Assembly (NCBI RefSeq): GCF_026627425.1
Contig: NZ_JAPNLH010000001.1
Coordinates: forward strand, 62,001-126,000
DNA: 64,000 nucleotides
Reading direction: 5' to 3'
Source of the DNA: Arthrobacter endolithicus
GTDB taxonomy: Bacteria > Actinomycetota > Actinomycetes > Actinomycetales > Micrococcaceae
Shown here one piece after another: positions 33,089-43,029 of the stretch (the first letter of the stretch is position 1; each line of letters begins with the position of its first letter). Under the pieces are notes generated by a model that searched no databases, was not told the DNA's origin, and was given only the letters and a program-made list of their open reading frames with translations. A program made the translations under genes and the position numbers.

Positions 33089-35140
33089 GTGAACCGCAAC
33101 TTCTCCAAGCTCGTCGTCCCGGTGGGCGTGGTCGGCGTCATCATGCTGCTGATCATGCCGATCCCTTCGGCCCTGCTGGATGTGCTGATCATCATCAACA
33201 TCTCGCTGGCGCTGGTGACGCTGCTGACCACCATGTTCGTGAAGAAACCGCTGGACTTTTCCGTCTTCCCCTCACTACTGCTGGTCGCCACGCTGCTCCG
33301 GCTGGGGCTCAATGTTTCCTCCACCCGGCTGGTGCTGGGCCAGGCCCACGCCGGTGCTGTCATCCAGGCCTTTGGCAAGGTCACCGTGGGCGGATCACTG
33401 ATCATCGGATCGGTGATCTTCATGCTGCTGGTGGTCATCCAGTTTGTGGTGGTGACCAAGGGCGCCGAACGCGTCGCCGAGGTCGGTGCGCGCTTCACCC
33501 TGGATGCCATGCCGGGCAAGCAGATGGCCATTGACGCGGACCTCAACGCCGGTCTCATCACGGATGTGCAGGCACGCGAGCGGCGGGCGGAGGTCTCCGC
33601 GGAGGCGGATTTCTACGGTGCCATGGATGGCGCTTCCAAATTCGTCAAGGGTGATGCCATTGCCGGCATCATCATTATTGTCATCAACCTGGTCGGTGGC
33701 ATCGCCATCGGCATGGCCCAGCGCGGGATGTCCATCACTGATGCGCTCAATACCTACGCACTGCTGACCATCGGCGACGGCCTGGTCACGCAGATTCCCG
33801 CGCTACTGATGGCCGTTTCCACCGGTATGATCGTCACCCGCTCCAACGCCGAATCGGATATGGGCAGCACGGCGTCCTCCCAGCTGGGCCAGTCCCGGAC
33901 GGCACTGCAGATCGCCGGCCTGGCCGCCATTGCGATGGGACTGATTCCGGGAATGCCGGTGATTCCTTTCATGCTGGTGGGCCTGGGGCTGCTGGCCGCA
34001 TCGCAGCGGATCAAGACCCAGGACCGTGCGGACAAGGCCGCCAGTGCTGCCGCCGCAGCTCTGGAAGCGGCCGTTCCCCGTTCGGAAACCACCGAGGACC
34101 TGATCGAAGCGATGCGGGTCCACGCGGTGGAGATTCTGCTGGCGCCGGATCTGGTGGACCTGGTCTCCGGTGCCTCCGATGATCTGCTGGCCAGGGTGCG
34201 CTCGCTGCGGCACAAAATTGCCATGGAGCTGGGCCTGGTGGTTCCGCCGGTGCGCACGCGGGACAGTGTGGAACTGGCCTCGGGTACGTATGTGATCCGG
34301 ATCGCCGGGGTGGAAGCCGGGCGCGGCAGCGCGCCGGGGGGCAAGGTCCTGGCGCTCGGGGAGAACCTGGATGGACTGCCCGGGATCACCACGGCCGAGC
34401 CGGTGTTCGGACTGGCCGGCAAATGGATTCCCGCGGAAATGCGGCACAGCGCCGAGATGGCCGGAGCCACTGTCATTGACAGGGTCTCGGTGCTGGTGAC
34501 GCATCTGTCCGCCATCGTCACGGACAACGCCGCACGGCTGCTCTCCCGCGAAGACGTCCGGGTGCTGACGGACGGCGTGCGCGCGGTCAATCCATCCGCC
34601 GTGGAGGAGCTCATTCCGGGCACCCTGTCGCTGGCCGAGGTGCAGCGCGTCCTGCAGGGACTGCTGGCCGAGCAGGTCCCGATCAATGATCTGCCGCGCA
34701 TCTACGAGGCGCTGACCCTGCGGGCGAAGGCGGGCACAGACCCCGAGGGCCTGATCGAGGCCTCGCGGCAGGCGCTGGGCCCCGTCCTCGCGGCCAAATA
34801 TCTGGACGGCCAGACGTTGTCCGTGATCATGATCGATCCGTTGCTGGAGCAGTCCATGCTGGAGGCGATCCGGGTCTCCGAGCACGGCACCCAGATTGTC
34901 ATGGATGCCGGCCGGATTGAGCACGTGCTGGACTCGCTGAAAACGTCGGTCGACGCAGCCGGAGCGATGGGCCGGGACGTGGTCCTGGTCTGTGCACCCG
35001 CGTTGCGGCCGGCCATCCGGCGCCTCGTTTCGGCGCAGTCCGCCGGCCTGCCGGTACTGTCATACCAGGAGGCGACGGCGGCCAATGTGGCCATTGAAAC
35101 GGTAGGGGTGGTGCGTGGTGCCGAGCAGATTTCAGCTTAG
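33089..35140 (+). CDS. flhA: Flagellar export gate protein FlhA
   Basis: A 683-residue FlhA starting at GTG. Eight membrane helices occupy the first 310 residues, with SVFPSLLLVATLLRLGLNVSSTRLVL and the FHIPEP-like loop GARFTLDAMPGKQMAIDADLNAGLI. The cytoplasmic domain includes EPVFGLAGKWIPAEMR and VPINDLPRIYEAL. It is the main export-gate receptor and overlaps the following FlhF-derived gene by 26 bases. Confidence 0.96.
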   Translation: MNRNFSKLVVPVGVVGVIMLLIMPIPSALLDVLIIINISLALVTLLTTMFVKKPLDFSVFPSLLLVATLLRLGLNVSSTRLVLGQAHAGAVIQAFGKVTVGGSLIIGSVIFMLLVVIQFVVVTKGAERVAEVGARFTLDAMPGKQMAIDADLNAGLITDVQARERRAEVSAEADFYGAMDGASKFVKGDAIAGIIIIVINLVGGIAIGMAQRGMSITDALNTYALLTIGDGLVTQIPALLMAVSTGMIVTRSNAESDMGSTASSQLGQSRTALQIAGLAAIAMGLIPGMPVIPFMLVGLGLLAASQRIKTQDRADKAASAAAAALEAAVPRSETTEDLIEAMRVHAVEILLAPDLVDLVSGASDDLLARVRSLRHKIAMELGLVVPPVRTRDSVELASGTYVIRIAGVEAGRGSAPGGKVLALGENLDGLPGITTAEPVFGLAGKWIPAEMRHSAEMAGATVIDRVSVLVTHLSAIVTDNAARLLSREDVRVLTDGVRAVNPSAVEELIPGTLSLAEVQRVLQGLLAEQVPINDLPRIYEALTLRAKAGTDPEGLIEASRQALGPVLAAKYLDGQTLSVIMIDPLLEQSMLEAIRVSEHGTQIVMDAGRIEHVLDSLKTSVDAAGAMGRDVVLVCAPALRPAIRRLVSAQSAGLPVLSYQEATAANVAIETVGVVRGAEQISA

Positions 35141-36086
35141 GGGGGAGTCGCTGGAGGGAATTGAGTGGCGGCTCTTCAACAGTCACGGCAGCACAGCGCG
35201 GATCATCTCGGCGGAGAAGGTCTCCGAGGGCGGCCTGGGCGGGTTCTTTGCCCGGCAGTTCTTCGAAGTTGTGGTGGAGGTGGACGACGGCGCCGTAGCG
35301 CCTGAGGGGTCAGTGCCGGCTCCGGGACAGCCGGGTTACCTGCCGCCCGCTTCCGGTAAGGCGAAGAAGCGTGCCGGCCGGCCACCGGCGTCCGCACCGA
35401 CCCCGGCAGGGTCCGGGATCCCTGCCGGGTCCGGGATCGGCGCGCTGCTGCAGGATGCCGACGACGCCGATGGATCCTTTGGCGGCACGGCCGCCCCGCA
35501 GGAAAAAGAGTTCCCGTCCGTTTCCACCGCTTCGCAGGGCTTTGCCGAGCTCCTGGCTGACCTGGCAACAACGGTCCCTGCAGCAAATACCACGGGGACC
35601 CCGGACGCACCCGCGCTGCTGGCTGGGGCTGGGAAGGTGGTGATGATCGTTGGCCTGGCGACGGATCCGATGGACGTGGCCCGCTCCATGCGCCGAGTCC
35701 TCAAAAACGCGGAAATCAGGACAGCGGGGTCCATTAAAGCCGTCAGCGTGGACCACGTGGCCGGCCGTCTTGGCCTCGCCGCCGCGCGCGCAGCCGGTAC
35801 GGCGGCCGGGCGCACGGTGATCGTCGCCTTCGGCATCACCCCCGGTGGACAGGTCCCCTCGGCCGCTCTGAGCGAGGTGGAAGCGGATCAGATCTGGGTG
35901 GTGGTCGATGCGGCACGGAAACAAGCCGACACCGCCGTCTGGGTGGATCGAGTCGGCTGGGCTGTGGAGGCTGACGCCCTGGCGGTATTGGGAAGCATGG
36001 AGACGCTCACGCCCGGAACGGTGCACGAGCTGGGGCTGCCGATCGGCTGGATCGACGGCGGACCGGGGACCGCCGCTGACCTCTAG
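35115..36086 (+). CDS. FlhF-derived protein without a working GTPase site
   Basis: A 323-residue protein from GTG (35115 or 35118), overlapping flhA. Residues 1-58 resemble the FlhF N-terminus: FQLRGESLEGIEWRLFNSHG, ARIISAEKVSEGGLGGFFARQFFEVVVEV. A low-complexity linker follows, then VVMIVGLATDPMDVARSMRRVL where FlhF would have its GTP-binding P-loop; the GxxGxGKT residues are missing. The end ELGLPIGWIDGGP is also conserved-looking. Position after flhA is the classical flhF slot. Function, perhaps in flagellar placement without GTP hydrolysis, is unproven. Confidence 0.7.
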   Translation: MVPSRFQLRGESLEGIEWRLFNSHGSTARIISAEKVSEGGLGGFFARQFFEVVVEVDDGAVAPEGSVPAPGQPGYLPPASGKAKKRAGRPPASAPTPAGSGIPAGSGIGALLQDADDADGSFGGTAAPQEKEFPSVSTASQGFAELLADLATTVPAANTTGTPDAPALLAGAGKVVMIVGLATDPMDVARSMRRVLKNAEIRTAGSIKAVSVDHVAGRLGLAAARAAGTAAGRTVIVAFGITPGGQVPSAALSEVEADQIWVVVDAARKQADTAVWVDRVGWAVEADALAVLGSMETLTPGTVHELGLPIGWIDGGPGTAADL

Positions 36087-36194
36087 CCGCGCGGTCCGGT
36101 GGCTTTCCCGGTGTCTGACGCGCCGCCGTCGCTCGTTATCACCTGTGCCGTTCCACAAAGTCTGCGTTCGGCAAAAACAAGATAGGGTCAAACA

Positions 36195-36473
36195 GTGCTG
36201 GTACTTACACGCAAGCTCGGTGAAAAGCTGCTCATCGGGGAGGACATCGTCATCACCGTCCTCGACGTGCGCTCAGACAGCGTCAGGCTTGGCATCGATG
36301 CCCCGCGCGGCATCACCATTGCCCGCGCCGAAGTGGTCGAAGCGGTCAGCCAGGCCAACATCGCCGCCGTCCAAAGTGATCCTGGCGCCGAGGAGCACAT
36401 CAAGAACCTGCTTGGCCACGCGCTGCCCGCCACGAGGCCGCGCCCCGTGGAACCTGAACCCCGTAGAACCTGA
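36195..36473 (+). CDS. csrA: Carbon storage regulator CsrA
   Basis: A 92-residue RNA-binding translational repressor starting at GTG. The core MLVLTRKLGEKLLIGEDIVI, VRLGIDAPRGITIARAEVVEAV is typical of CsrA. Homologues usually end near residue 60-75; here the last 15 residues, including EPEPRRT, come from a 16-bp tandem repeat overlapping the stop. With fliW at the other end of the island and ANGGA motifs before fliC, a role in flagellin control is likely. Confidence 0.93.
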   Translation: MLVLTRKLGEKLLIGEDIVITVLDVRSDSVRLGIDAPRGITIARAEVVEAVSQANIAAVQSDPGAEEHIKNLLGHALPATRPRPVEPEPRRT

Positions 36474-36498
36474 ACCCCGCGGAACCCGAACCCCGCGG
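36451..36498 (+). repeat. Three 16-bp tandem repeats at the csrA 3' end
   Basis: Units at 36451, 36467 and 36483 read AACCTGAACCCCGTAG, AACCTGAACCCCGCGG and AACCCGAACCCCGCGG. The csrA stop codon lies in the second unit, so the repeat forms part of the coding end. Confidence 0.9.
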
Positions 36499-36537
36499 AC
36501 GGCCGGCCCTTGACGGAAGGGGCCCTGCGGGTTCTAG

Positions 36538-37554
<1,017 letters not shown>

Positions 37555-37597
37555 ATCCCGTCCCGGTGCCCGGCCTGGTGCCCGGTGCCCGGCCTGA

Positions 37598-38521
37598 TCA
37601 CGGGGAACCGGCGGTGGTGACCATCCGCAGGACCGCCGTTCCTTGATCCTCCCCCGCCGTGAGGTCGACGTACAGGCCTCCGAGCTCCGCGAGGGAGGCA
37701 ACATGGGTGCCGCCGCAGGCAATGCGGGCCTCCCCATCGGGCAGCGAGCAGACCCAGTACCGGCGGTCGGTGAGGGCATCGCCGTCGCGCTCTATCCGTA
37801 CCGGCGATCCGGCCAGTACCCAATTGGCCAACGTTGCGTTGACAGCGGCGCTGACGGCGGCCAAATCCCCGGTCAGACCCTCGACGGTGAACCCTTTGCG
37901 GCGCAGTGACTTATTCAGCCGGAAAACGTCCACCGAGCCGTGCTCCTGAATGGTTGAGGACGCGATGGCGGCGGCGTCGAAGTCGGGGCTGCCCAAAGCA
38001 TCGGCCCGGGTCTCCTTGGACCAGCGCGGCGCCATGGCGCGGTTCAACGCCAGCGATGCCGCGTGGCACGCCGTGTGGCCAGCGCTCAGGGCGGCGCGAT
38101 GACCGGCATCGACGACAACCTCGACGACGGTGCCCTCCGGCAGCTGTGCCTCGGCGGGTAGCAGATGTGCCACCACGAAACTCCAGCCCTCTGTGTCCTT
38201 GCTGACCGGGATAGCGGCACCGATGAACAGCTTCTGGCCGTTTGTCGCCGCCACGACGCAGTCCAGCACCGGCCACTGCTGCCCGCCAGCCGCGGCCAGA
38301 ATGCGGATCACCGCCCGGTCAGGCCCCTGGTCAGGCCAGCCCGCGTCCACCGGATGGCACGGGGTGACGTCCAGCAGAACCGCCAGCTTGCCGCCGTCGG
38401 ACGTCTGCCCGTCGTCAATCAGCTGACTGCCTATAACGATTTCGGTGTGCAGGACGACGGCGGCACCGGCGGTTTGCGCGGCGGGGTAGGTAACGAGCGT
38501 GTCAGAAACGGGAAGCGTCAT
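37598..38521 (-). CDS. Alanyl-tRNA editing (AlaX-like) protein
   Basis: A 307-residue protein related to the editing domain of alanyl-tRNA synthetase, which removes serine or glycine from mischarged tRNA-Ala. Zinc-binding motifs are visible: AGHTACHAA (HxxxH) and CGGTHV (CxxxH). DALTDRRYWVCSLPDGEAR precedes the latter. The ATG at 38521 starts MTLPVSDTLVTYP; the frame is open to 38575 but that part overlaps the end of the corA gene. Confidence 0.85.
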   Translation of the reverse strand: MTLPVSDTLVTYPAAQTAGAAVVLHTEIVIGSQLIDDGQTSDGGKLAVLLDVTPCHPVDAGWPDQGPDRAVIRILAAAGGQQWPVLDCVVAATNGQKLFIGAAIPVSKDTEGWSFVVAHLLPAEAQLPEGTVVEVVVDAGHRAALSAGHTACHAASLALNRAMAPRWSKETRADALGSPDFDAAAIASSTIQEHGSVDVFRLNKSLRRKGFTVEGLTGDLAAVSAAVNATLANWVLAGSPVRIERDGDALTDRRYWVCSLPDGEARIACGGTHVASLAELGGLYVDLTAGEDQGTAVLRMVTTAGSP

Positions 38522-38565
38522 GAAGAACAGCCTAAGACACCGGGTGGAGGAATTTTCGGCGGCCG

Positions 38566-39561
38566 CTAGAGCCACTTCTTCCGCTTAAAAATCGTATACA
38601 TCAGGGCACAGAGGATCAGCATTAGACCGATCGCGAAGGGGTAGCCGAATGTCCAGGAGAGCTCGGGCATGATGTGGAAGTTCATCCCGTACAACGAAGC
38701 GATAAACGACGGGGCAAAGAAGATCGCCGCCCAGGAGGAGATTTTCTTCAGTTCTTCGTTCTGTGCGGCGCTGGCCTCGTTCTGCCGGTTGGTGGTCAGC
38801 GTGCCATCGACGGTCAGTGCGTTCTGCAGCAGTTGGCGGAAGGAATCCGCGCGGGCCGTAACATTTTGGACGTGGTCCTGGACATCGCGCAGCGCGCGTT
38901 CCAGCTCCCGGTGCACGCCGGTATTTTCGAACCCAAGTTCAAGGTTGGTGAGCATGTCCGTGAGCGGATGAATGGCCCGTTGAAACTGGATCACCTCGCG
39001 GGAGAGCTCGTAAATACGGCGGGAAACGGTCGGATCGCCGGCAAAGAGCTGGTCTTCGATCTCATCGATGTCATTCTCCAGCCCGGCAACCACTGGCGCA
39101 TAATCGTCCACCACCTGGTCAAGGATGGCGTAGAGCACGGCCTCGGGGCCCAGTGCCAGCAGCTCGGGATGGTCCTCGAGCCTGCGGCGGACGCGTGCCA
39201 GCCCGGGCGTCTCTGCATGGCGAATGGCAATGACAAAGTCCCGGCCGGTGAAGATGTGCAGCTCGCCGAACTCGACCACCTCATCGGCGTCAATATAGTG
39301 CGCAGGCCGAAGGACCGTGAACAGGATGTCGTCATAGCGTTCCATTTTGGGCCGCTGATGGGCCTTAATGGCGTCCTCCACGGCCAACTGGTGCAGTCCG
39401 AACTGGGCGGCAACTGAGTCCATCTCGGCCGCAGTGGGCCGGAACATGCCAATCCACACCATTCCGCCCCGTTCGGCGAGGATGTCATGGGTGTGTTCCA
39501 GGCTGAGCGGATCGGCGGTGCGAACGCCATTGACGTAGACCGCGTTGTCGATGATAGTCAC
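38566..39561 (-). CDS. corA: CorA-family divalent metal transporter
   Basis: A 331-residue inner-membrane channel, starting at GTG. A long cytoplasmic domain (LAERGGMVWIGMFRPTAAEMD, AEDAIKAHQRPKMERYDDILFTVLR) leads to two C-terminal helices. The first ends in the ion-selecting YGMNFHIMPEL and the second is FGYPFAIGLMLILCALMYTIF. Mg2+ or Co2+ uptake is the usual role. Confidence 0.92.
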   Translation of the reverse strand: MTIIDNAVYVNGVRTADPLSLEHTHDILAERGGMVWIGMFRPTAAEMDSVAAQFGLHQLAVEDAIKAHQRPKMERYDDILFTVLRPAHYIDADEVVEFGELHIFTGRDFVIAIRHAETPGLARVRRRLEDHPELLALGPEAVLYAILDQVVDDYAPVVAGLENDIDEIEDQLFAGDPTVSRRIYELSREVIQFQRAIHPLTDMLTNLELGFENTGVHRELERALRDVQDHVQNVTARADSFRQLLQNALTVDGTLTTNRQNEASAAQNEELKKISSWAAIFFAPSFIASLYGMNFHIMPELSWTFGYPFAIGLMLILCALMYTIFKRKKWL

Positions 39562-39642
39562 CGGTTCATTATCCTTGTCCCGGCCCAGAACGTCCGCTTC
39601 TCGCCAGCTGCGGCAGCAGGCCGTGCTTCGCGGATGTCACCG

Positions 39643-39710
39643 GCCGTCACCGGTCTGTGGCCGTCACCGGTCTGTGGCCGTCATTCGTCTGTGGTCGTCA
39701 TTCGTCCGCG
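39643..39710. repeat. Four tandem copies of a 17-bp unit
   Basis: Units start at 39643, 39660, 39677 and 39694. The first two are identical (GCCGTCACCGGTCTGTG); the third and fourth differ by two to five bases. The array spans the gap before corA and the last codons of the lrp gene (stop at 39698). Confidence 0.9.
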
Positions 39711-40180
39711 GCCATGCCGACCAATAGCGGTTGAACCCGGTATGGGATGTGCTCATGCAAAGCCAGGGAGGTTTCAGTGCGGATAACCCCGCGGATGCGC
39801 AGCAGCGCGCGGAGGGCATTCTGCAGGTGATGAACGTCGGTGGCGGCGATGCGGCACCACACATCGCCGCGCCCGGAAATTTCGTAAACCTCCAGCACCT
39901 GCGGCTGCTTGCGCAGTGCGGTGATGACCCCGTCCAGCTCGCGGTGCGTCACCTCTATCGTCACAAAGGCGACGACGTCGTAATTGATCGCGGCCAGGTC
40001 AACTTCGCGTCCGCCGTCGCGCAATGTCCCGGAGCGCAGCAGGCGCCGCAGCCGTGTTTGTACGGTATTGCGCGCGATGCCGAGAGTCTCGCCAAGCTCG
40101 CCTATCTGGGCGCGCGGATCGCGGACCAACTCCAGCAGCAATTTCAGGTCCATGGCGTCAAGTTTGCTCATCGGGGTCAC
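39698..40180 (-). CDS. Lrp/AsnC-family transcriptional regulator
   Basis: A 160-residue regulator: winged helix (KLDAMDLKLLLELVRDPRAQIGELGETLGIARNTVQTRLRRLLRSG) followed by a RAM ligand-binding domain (VVAFVTIEVTHRELDGVITALRKQPQVLEVYEISGRGDVWCRI). It diverges from an MFS transporter, with repeated TATTTGAGC elements in between, so it probably controls that gene in response to an amino acid. Confidence 0.9.
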   Translation of the reverse strand: MTPMSKLDAMDLKLLLELVRDPRAQIGELGETLGIARNTVQTRLRRLLRSGTLRDGGREVDLAAINYDVVAFVTIEVTHRELDGVITALRKQPQVLEVYEISGRGDVWCRIAATDVHHLQNALRALLRIRGVIRTETSLALHEHIPYRVQPLLVGMAADE

Positions 40181-40202
40181 TCCTATTCGGTTGGCGGGAA
40201 GT

Positions 40203-40239
40203 TATTTGAGCAGAATGGTCAGTTCGGCGCTATTTGAGC
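40203..40239. promoter_or_regulatory. Direct repeats between lrp and MFS genes (candidate Lrp sites)
   Basis: TATTTGAGC occurs at 40203-40211 and 40231-40239, 28 bases apart, with a related CAATTGAGC just after. A spacing near three helical turns on one face of the DNA would suit an oligomeric Lrp regulator. Confidence 0.4.
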
Positions 40240-40313
40240 GGTCAATTGAGCCTTGCTGCTTCAGTCTATAGAGGAAATAGTACAGTTCTCGGGCCGCCAT
40301 AGGGGTTGCTGGA

Positions 40314-41594
40314 GTGAGCCGATGGGTGGGCAGTATGAGCGTCCTGAGTGAGTTGCGGATGCGTCCGGCGATGGTATCCCGGCGGGGCTGGGACGCCTCA
40401 ATCTCTGCGCGGCTTGTCCTGGCGGGCGTCGTCATTTTTACACTCCTTGTTGGCGCCAACCTGGCCACACCGCTGTACTCCCTGCTGCAGGTTCGTCTCG
40501 GGCTAAGCCCGCTCGGTGTCACGGCCGCCTTCGCCAGTTATGTGCTGGCTCTGGTGCTGGGGCTGTTGTTGTTCGGCCACTGGTCGGACCATATTGGCCG
40601 GCGGGCCGCGCTGGTGTTGGCCGTGCTGATCGGATTGGCCGGTGGTCTGGTGTTCGGCACGGCGCAGAACCTGCCGATGCTCGTAGCGGGCCGCGCACTG
40701 CAGGGACTCGCCGTCGCCCTGGCCACGGGAGCCAGTGCCGCAGCCCTCCGGGACCTGCTGCCTACCCGGCCGGAGTGGGCCTCCCGGTTCACCTTGCTGG
40801 CCTCCTCCGGGGGAGTAGCGGCCGGGCCGGTCATCGGCGGCTTGCTCTCACTCTTGCCGGACCATACCCGGGCGCCGTTCCTGGTGCACTCCGTGTTGCT
40901 CGTGCTGCTGCTCGTTCCCCTGTACCTGCTCGACGCGCGTCCAGCCATCCGGCCGGCGGTCAATGGAACGGCATTGGCAGCGCTCAAGCCGCGCCGGCCT
41001 GGCGTTTCGCGTCAGGCGCGCGGAGCTTTTTGGCTGGCCTCCAGCGTTGGGTTTCTCAGTTTTGCGGTCTTTGGCTTTTGCCTCTCCCTGGCGCCTGGCT
41101 ACTTCGCCCAAGTGGTTGAAGTAGATGCACGCCCGCTGATCGGGCTGCTCGCCGCAGTGACGCTTGGTGCCTCAGCCGCGAGCCAACTGCTGAGCGTGCG
41201 GGGTCGGCTGCTGGTTCCCGTTGGCCTGATCGTGCTCGGGGTGTCGGTGCTGCTGATCGCGGTAGCGGGCATTGCCCATTCGCCGTGGTTGCTGATTCTC
41301 GCCTCCATGGCGGCCGGTGCGGGACAGGGCATCGCCTTCCGCGTGGTCTTCAACGAGGTGGCCGGAAAGGTGGAACCGGCCCGGCATGCCCAGATCATCA
41401 GCGGAGTGTACGTCATTACCTATCTCGGCAGCGCGCTGCCGGTGATTGGAATGGGCGCCGCGGCCAATCTTTGGGGACTGCCCGTCGTGGTGACCGGCTT
41501 CGCGGTCCTCGTCGCCGCGGCATCCGCCACACTCGCCGTCGTCGCCTGGCCCCGAGCCCGCACCGTCAGCAAGCCAACCCCGCCCGGCCGCTAG
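40314..41594 (+). CDS. MFS transporter
   Basis: A 426-residue, 12-helix major facilitator. LATPLYSLLQVRLGLSPLGVTAAFASYVLAL precedes the motif A loop FGHWSDHIGRRAALV; AGRALQGLAVALATGASAAAL is helix 4/5. The GTG at 40314 and the ATG at 40335 are both possible starts. The divergent Lrp regulator suggests amino-acid-responsive export, which is inferred from context. Confidence 0.87.
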   Translation: MSRWVGSMSVLSELRMRPAMVSRRGWDASISARLVLAGVVIFTLLVGANLATPLYSLLQVRLGLSPLGVTAAFASYVLALVLGLLLFGHWSDHIGRRAALVLAVLIGLAGGLVFGTAQNLPMLVAGRALQGLAVALATGASAAALRDLLPTRPEWASRFTLLASSGGVAAGPVIGGLLSLLPDHTRAPFLVHSVLLVLLLVPLYLLDARPAIRPAVNGTALAALKPRRPGVSRQARGAFWLASSVGFLSFAVFGFCLSLAPGYFAQVVEVDARPLIGLLAAVTLGASAASQLLSVRGRLLVPVGLIVLGVSVLLIAVAGIAHSPWLLILASMAAGAGQGIAFRVVFNEVAGKVEPARHAQIISGVYVITYLGSALPVIGMGAAANLWGLPVVVTGFAVLVAAASATLAVVAWPRARTVSKPTPPGR

Positions 41595-41615
41595 CCCGCC
41601 CTGCCAAAGCTAGGT

Positions 41616-41670
41616 GAGTGGGTACGTCTGCCCCTTAAAAGCCGTCGCAGTGGGGCAGATGTACCCACTC
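41616..41670. terminator. Long near-perfect inverted repeat
   Basis: The 19-base arms 41616-41634 and 41652-41670 (GAGTGGGTACGTCTGCCCC and its partner) pair with a single mismatch around a 17-base loop. It lies 21 bases after the MFS stop. It could terminate that transcript; a dispersed intergenic repeat is the alternative. Confidence 0.65.
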
Positions 41671-41733
41671 GACGGCCGGGGTGCGGAGAATATTAGCCAA
41701 GAAACCCCGGGCCAGTAGCCTAGTGATCATGCA

Positions 41734-41757
41734 TTTGATGCGGAAATTCGCATCAAA
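41734..41757. promoter_or_regulatory. Perfect dyad upstream of the methionine-gamma-lyase-like gene
   Basis: TTTGATGCG (41734-41742), GAAATT, then CGCATCAAA (41749-41757) form a perfect 9-base dyad with AT-rich centre, about 110 bases before the ATG. It is a good operator candidate for the Lrp-type regulator encoded convergently at 43030-43548. Confidence 0.55.
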
Positions 41758-41864
41758 ACGTTCATATATTCGTTTCTATAGCCAAACGCCGAACGTTGTC
41801 GGCATACTTAGGGAAAAGTTCCGAAGTAAGCCCTGATAGCCGGGGCACAGGTAAGGTGGCGCAG

Positions 41865-43028
41865 ATGCTTAGTCCGGATTCTATGGCGGTACATGCAGGC
41901 CGCGAGGGGCTCACCGCCCAGGGTCTGCATGCAGTTCCGCTGGATATGTCCACCACTGCTCCGCTGACCTCCGTGGAAGCGGGTGGTCTGGCCTACGAGC
42001 AACTGGCGACCGGAGGAATCCCGGGGGACGGCCAGAGCACGGTCTACCAACGGCTCTGGAATCCCACGGTGGCGCGCTTTGAAACCGGCCTTGCCACCTT
42101 GGAGGGTGCCCCGCAGGCTGTCGCGTTCGCCACCGGGATGGCGGCGCTGACAGCGGTTCTGTTGGCGGTGGTAGCCGGTGGCCGTAAGCATGTGGTGGCT
42201 GTGCGTCCGCTGTACGGGGGGTCGGATCACATTCTTGCCACCGGAATGCTAGGGACGGAGGTCACCTACACCACGCCCGCGGAGGTCCATGCCGCGCTGC
42301 GGCCCGATACGGGCCTGGTCCTGGTGGAAACTCCGGCCAATCCGGACCTGCAGTTAGTGGATATAGACGCCCTGGTGCACGGCGCGGACGGGGTTCCCGT
42401 TTTGGTGGACAACACCTTTGCCACACCGGTGCTGCAGCAGCCGCTCCGGCATGGCGCGGCCCTGGTGCTGCACAGCGCCACCAAGTTTTTGGGCGGCCAC
42501 GGGGACGCGATGGGCGGGGTCGTGGCCACCAGCGCCGAGTGGGCGGTGCGGTTGCGGCAGATCCGCGCGGTGACCGGCGGTCTGCTGACGCCCTGGCCGG
42601 CGTATCTGCTGCACCGCGGACTGGCCACTTTGCCCATCCGCGTCCGTGCCCAGCAGGATGGTGCGGCGAAGTTGGCATCCGGCCTTGCCTCGCACGAGCT
42701 CGTGACGCGTGTGTTGTACCCGGGTCTGCCGGAATGTGATCCGCGCTCGCTCGTGGGCGGGCAGATGTCCGGTCCGGGCTCGCTGTTGTCCTTTGAAGTG
42801 GCCGGCGCGGATCATGCGGAACGGATTGCCGGCGCCGTGAAGCTGATAATCCATGCCGTATCGCTCGGTGGGGTGGATACGCTGATCCAGCACCCCGCCG
42901 GTCTCACGCACCGGCCCGTTGCCGCCGAGGCCAAGCCGCATGCAACGATGCTGCGGGTGTCCGTGGGGCTGGAGGACCCGGCGGATCTGATGGAGGATCT
43001 GCTCCAGGCGATTGAATCAACGCGCTAG
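41865..43028 (+). CDS. Cys/Met-metabolism PLP enzyme (methionine gamma-lyase / cystathionine gamma-synthase type)
   Basis: A 387-residue PLP enzyme from the ATG at 41865, with AAGGTGG upstream. ATGMAALTAVLLAVVAGG, PLYGGSDHIL, VETPANPDLQLVD and VDNTFATPVLQQPLRHGA lead to the cofactor lysine (residue 207) in HSATKFLGGHGD. SLGGVDTLIQHPAGLTH is near the end. Pairing with a convergent Lrp gene favours methionine or homocysteine breakdown, but synthase activity cannot be excluded. Confidence 0.87.
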   Translation: MLSPDSMAVHAGREGLTAQGLHAVPLDMSTTAPLTSVEAGGLAYEQLATGGIPGDGQSTVYQRLWNPTVARFETGLATLEGAPQAVAFATGMAALTAVLLAVVAGGRKHVVAVRPLYGGSDHILATGMLGTEVTYTTPAEVHAALRPDTGLVLVETPANPDLQLVDIDALVHGADGVPVLVDNTFATPVLQQPLRHGAALVLHSATKFLGGHGDAMGGVVATSAEWAVRLRQIRAVTGGLLTPWPAYLLHRGLATLPIRVRAQQDGAAKLASGLASHELVTRVLYPGLPECDPRSLVGGQMSGPGSLLSFEVAGADHAERIAGAVKLIIHAVSLGGVDTLIQHPAGLTHRPVAAEAKPHATMLRVSVGLEDPADLMEDLLQAIESTR

Positions 43029-43029
43029 A

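Noticed and set aside
39643-39710. Tandem array as a possible CRISPR
   Set aside because: The 17-bp units are contiguous without spacers and no cas genes are present.
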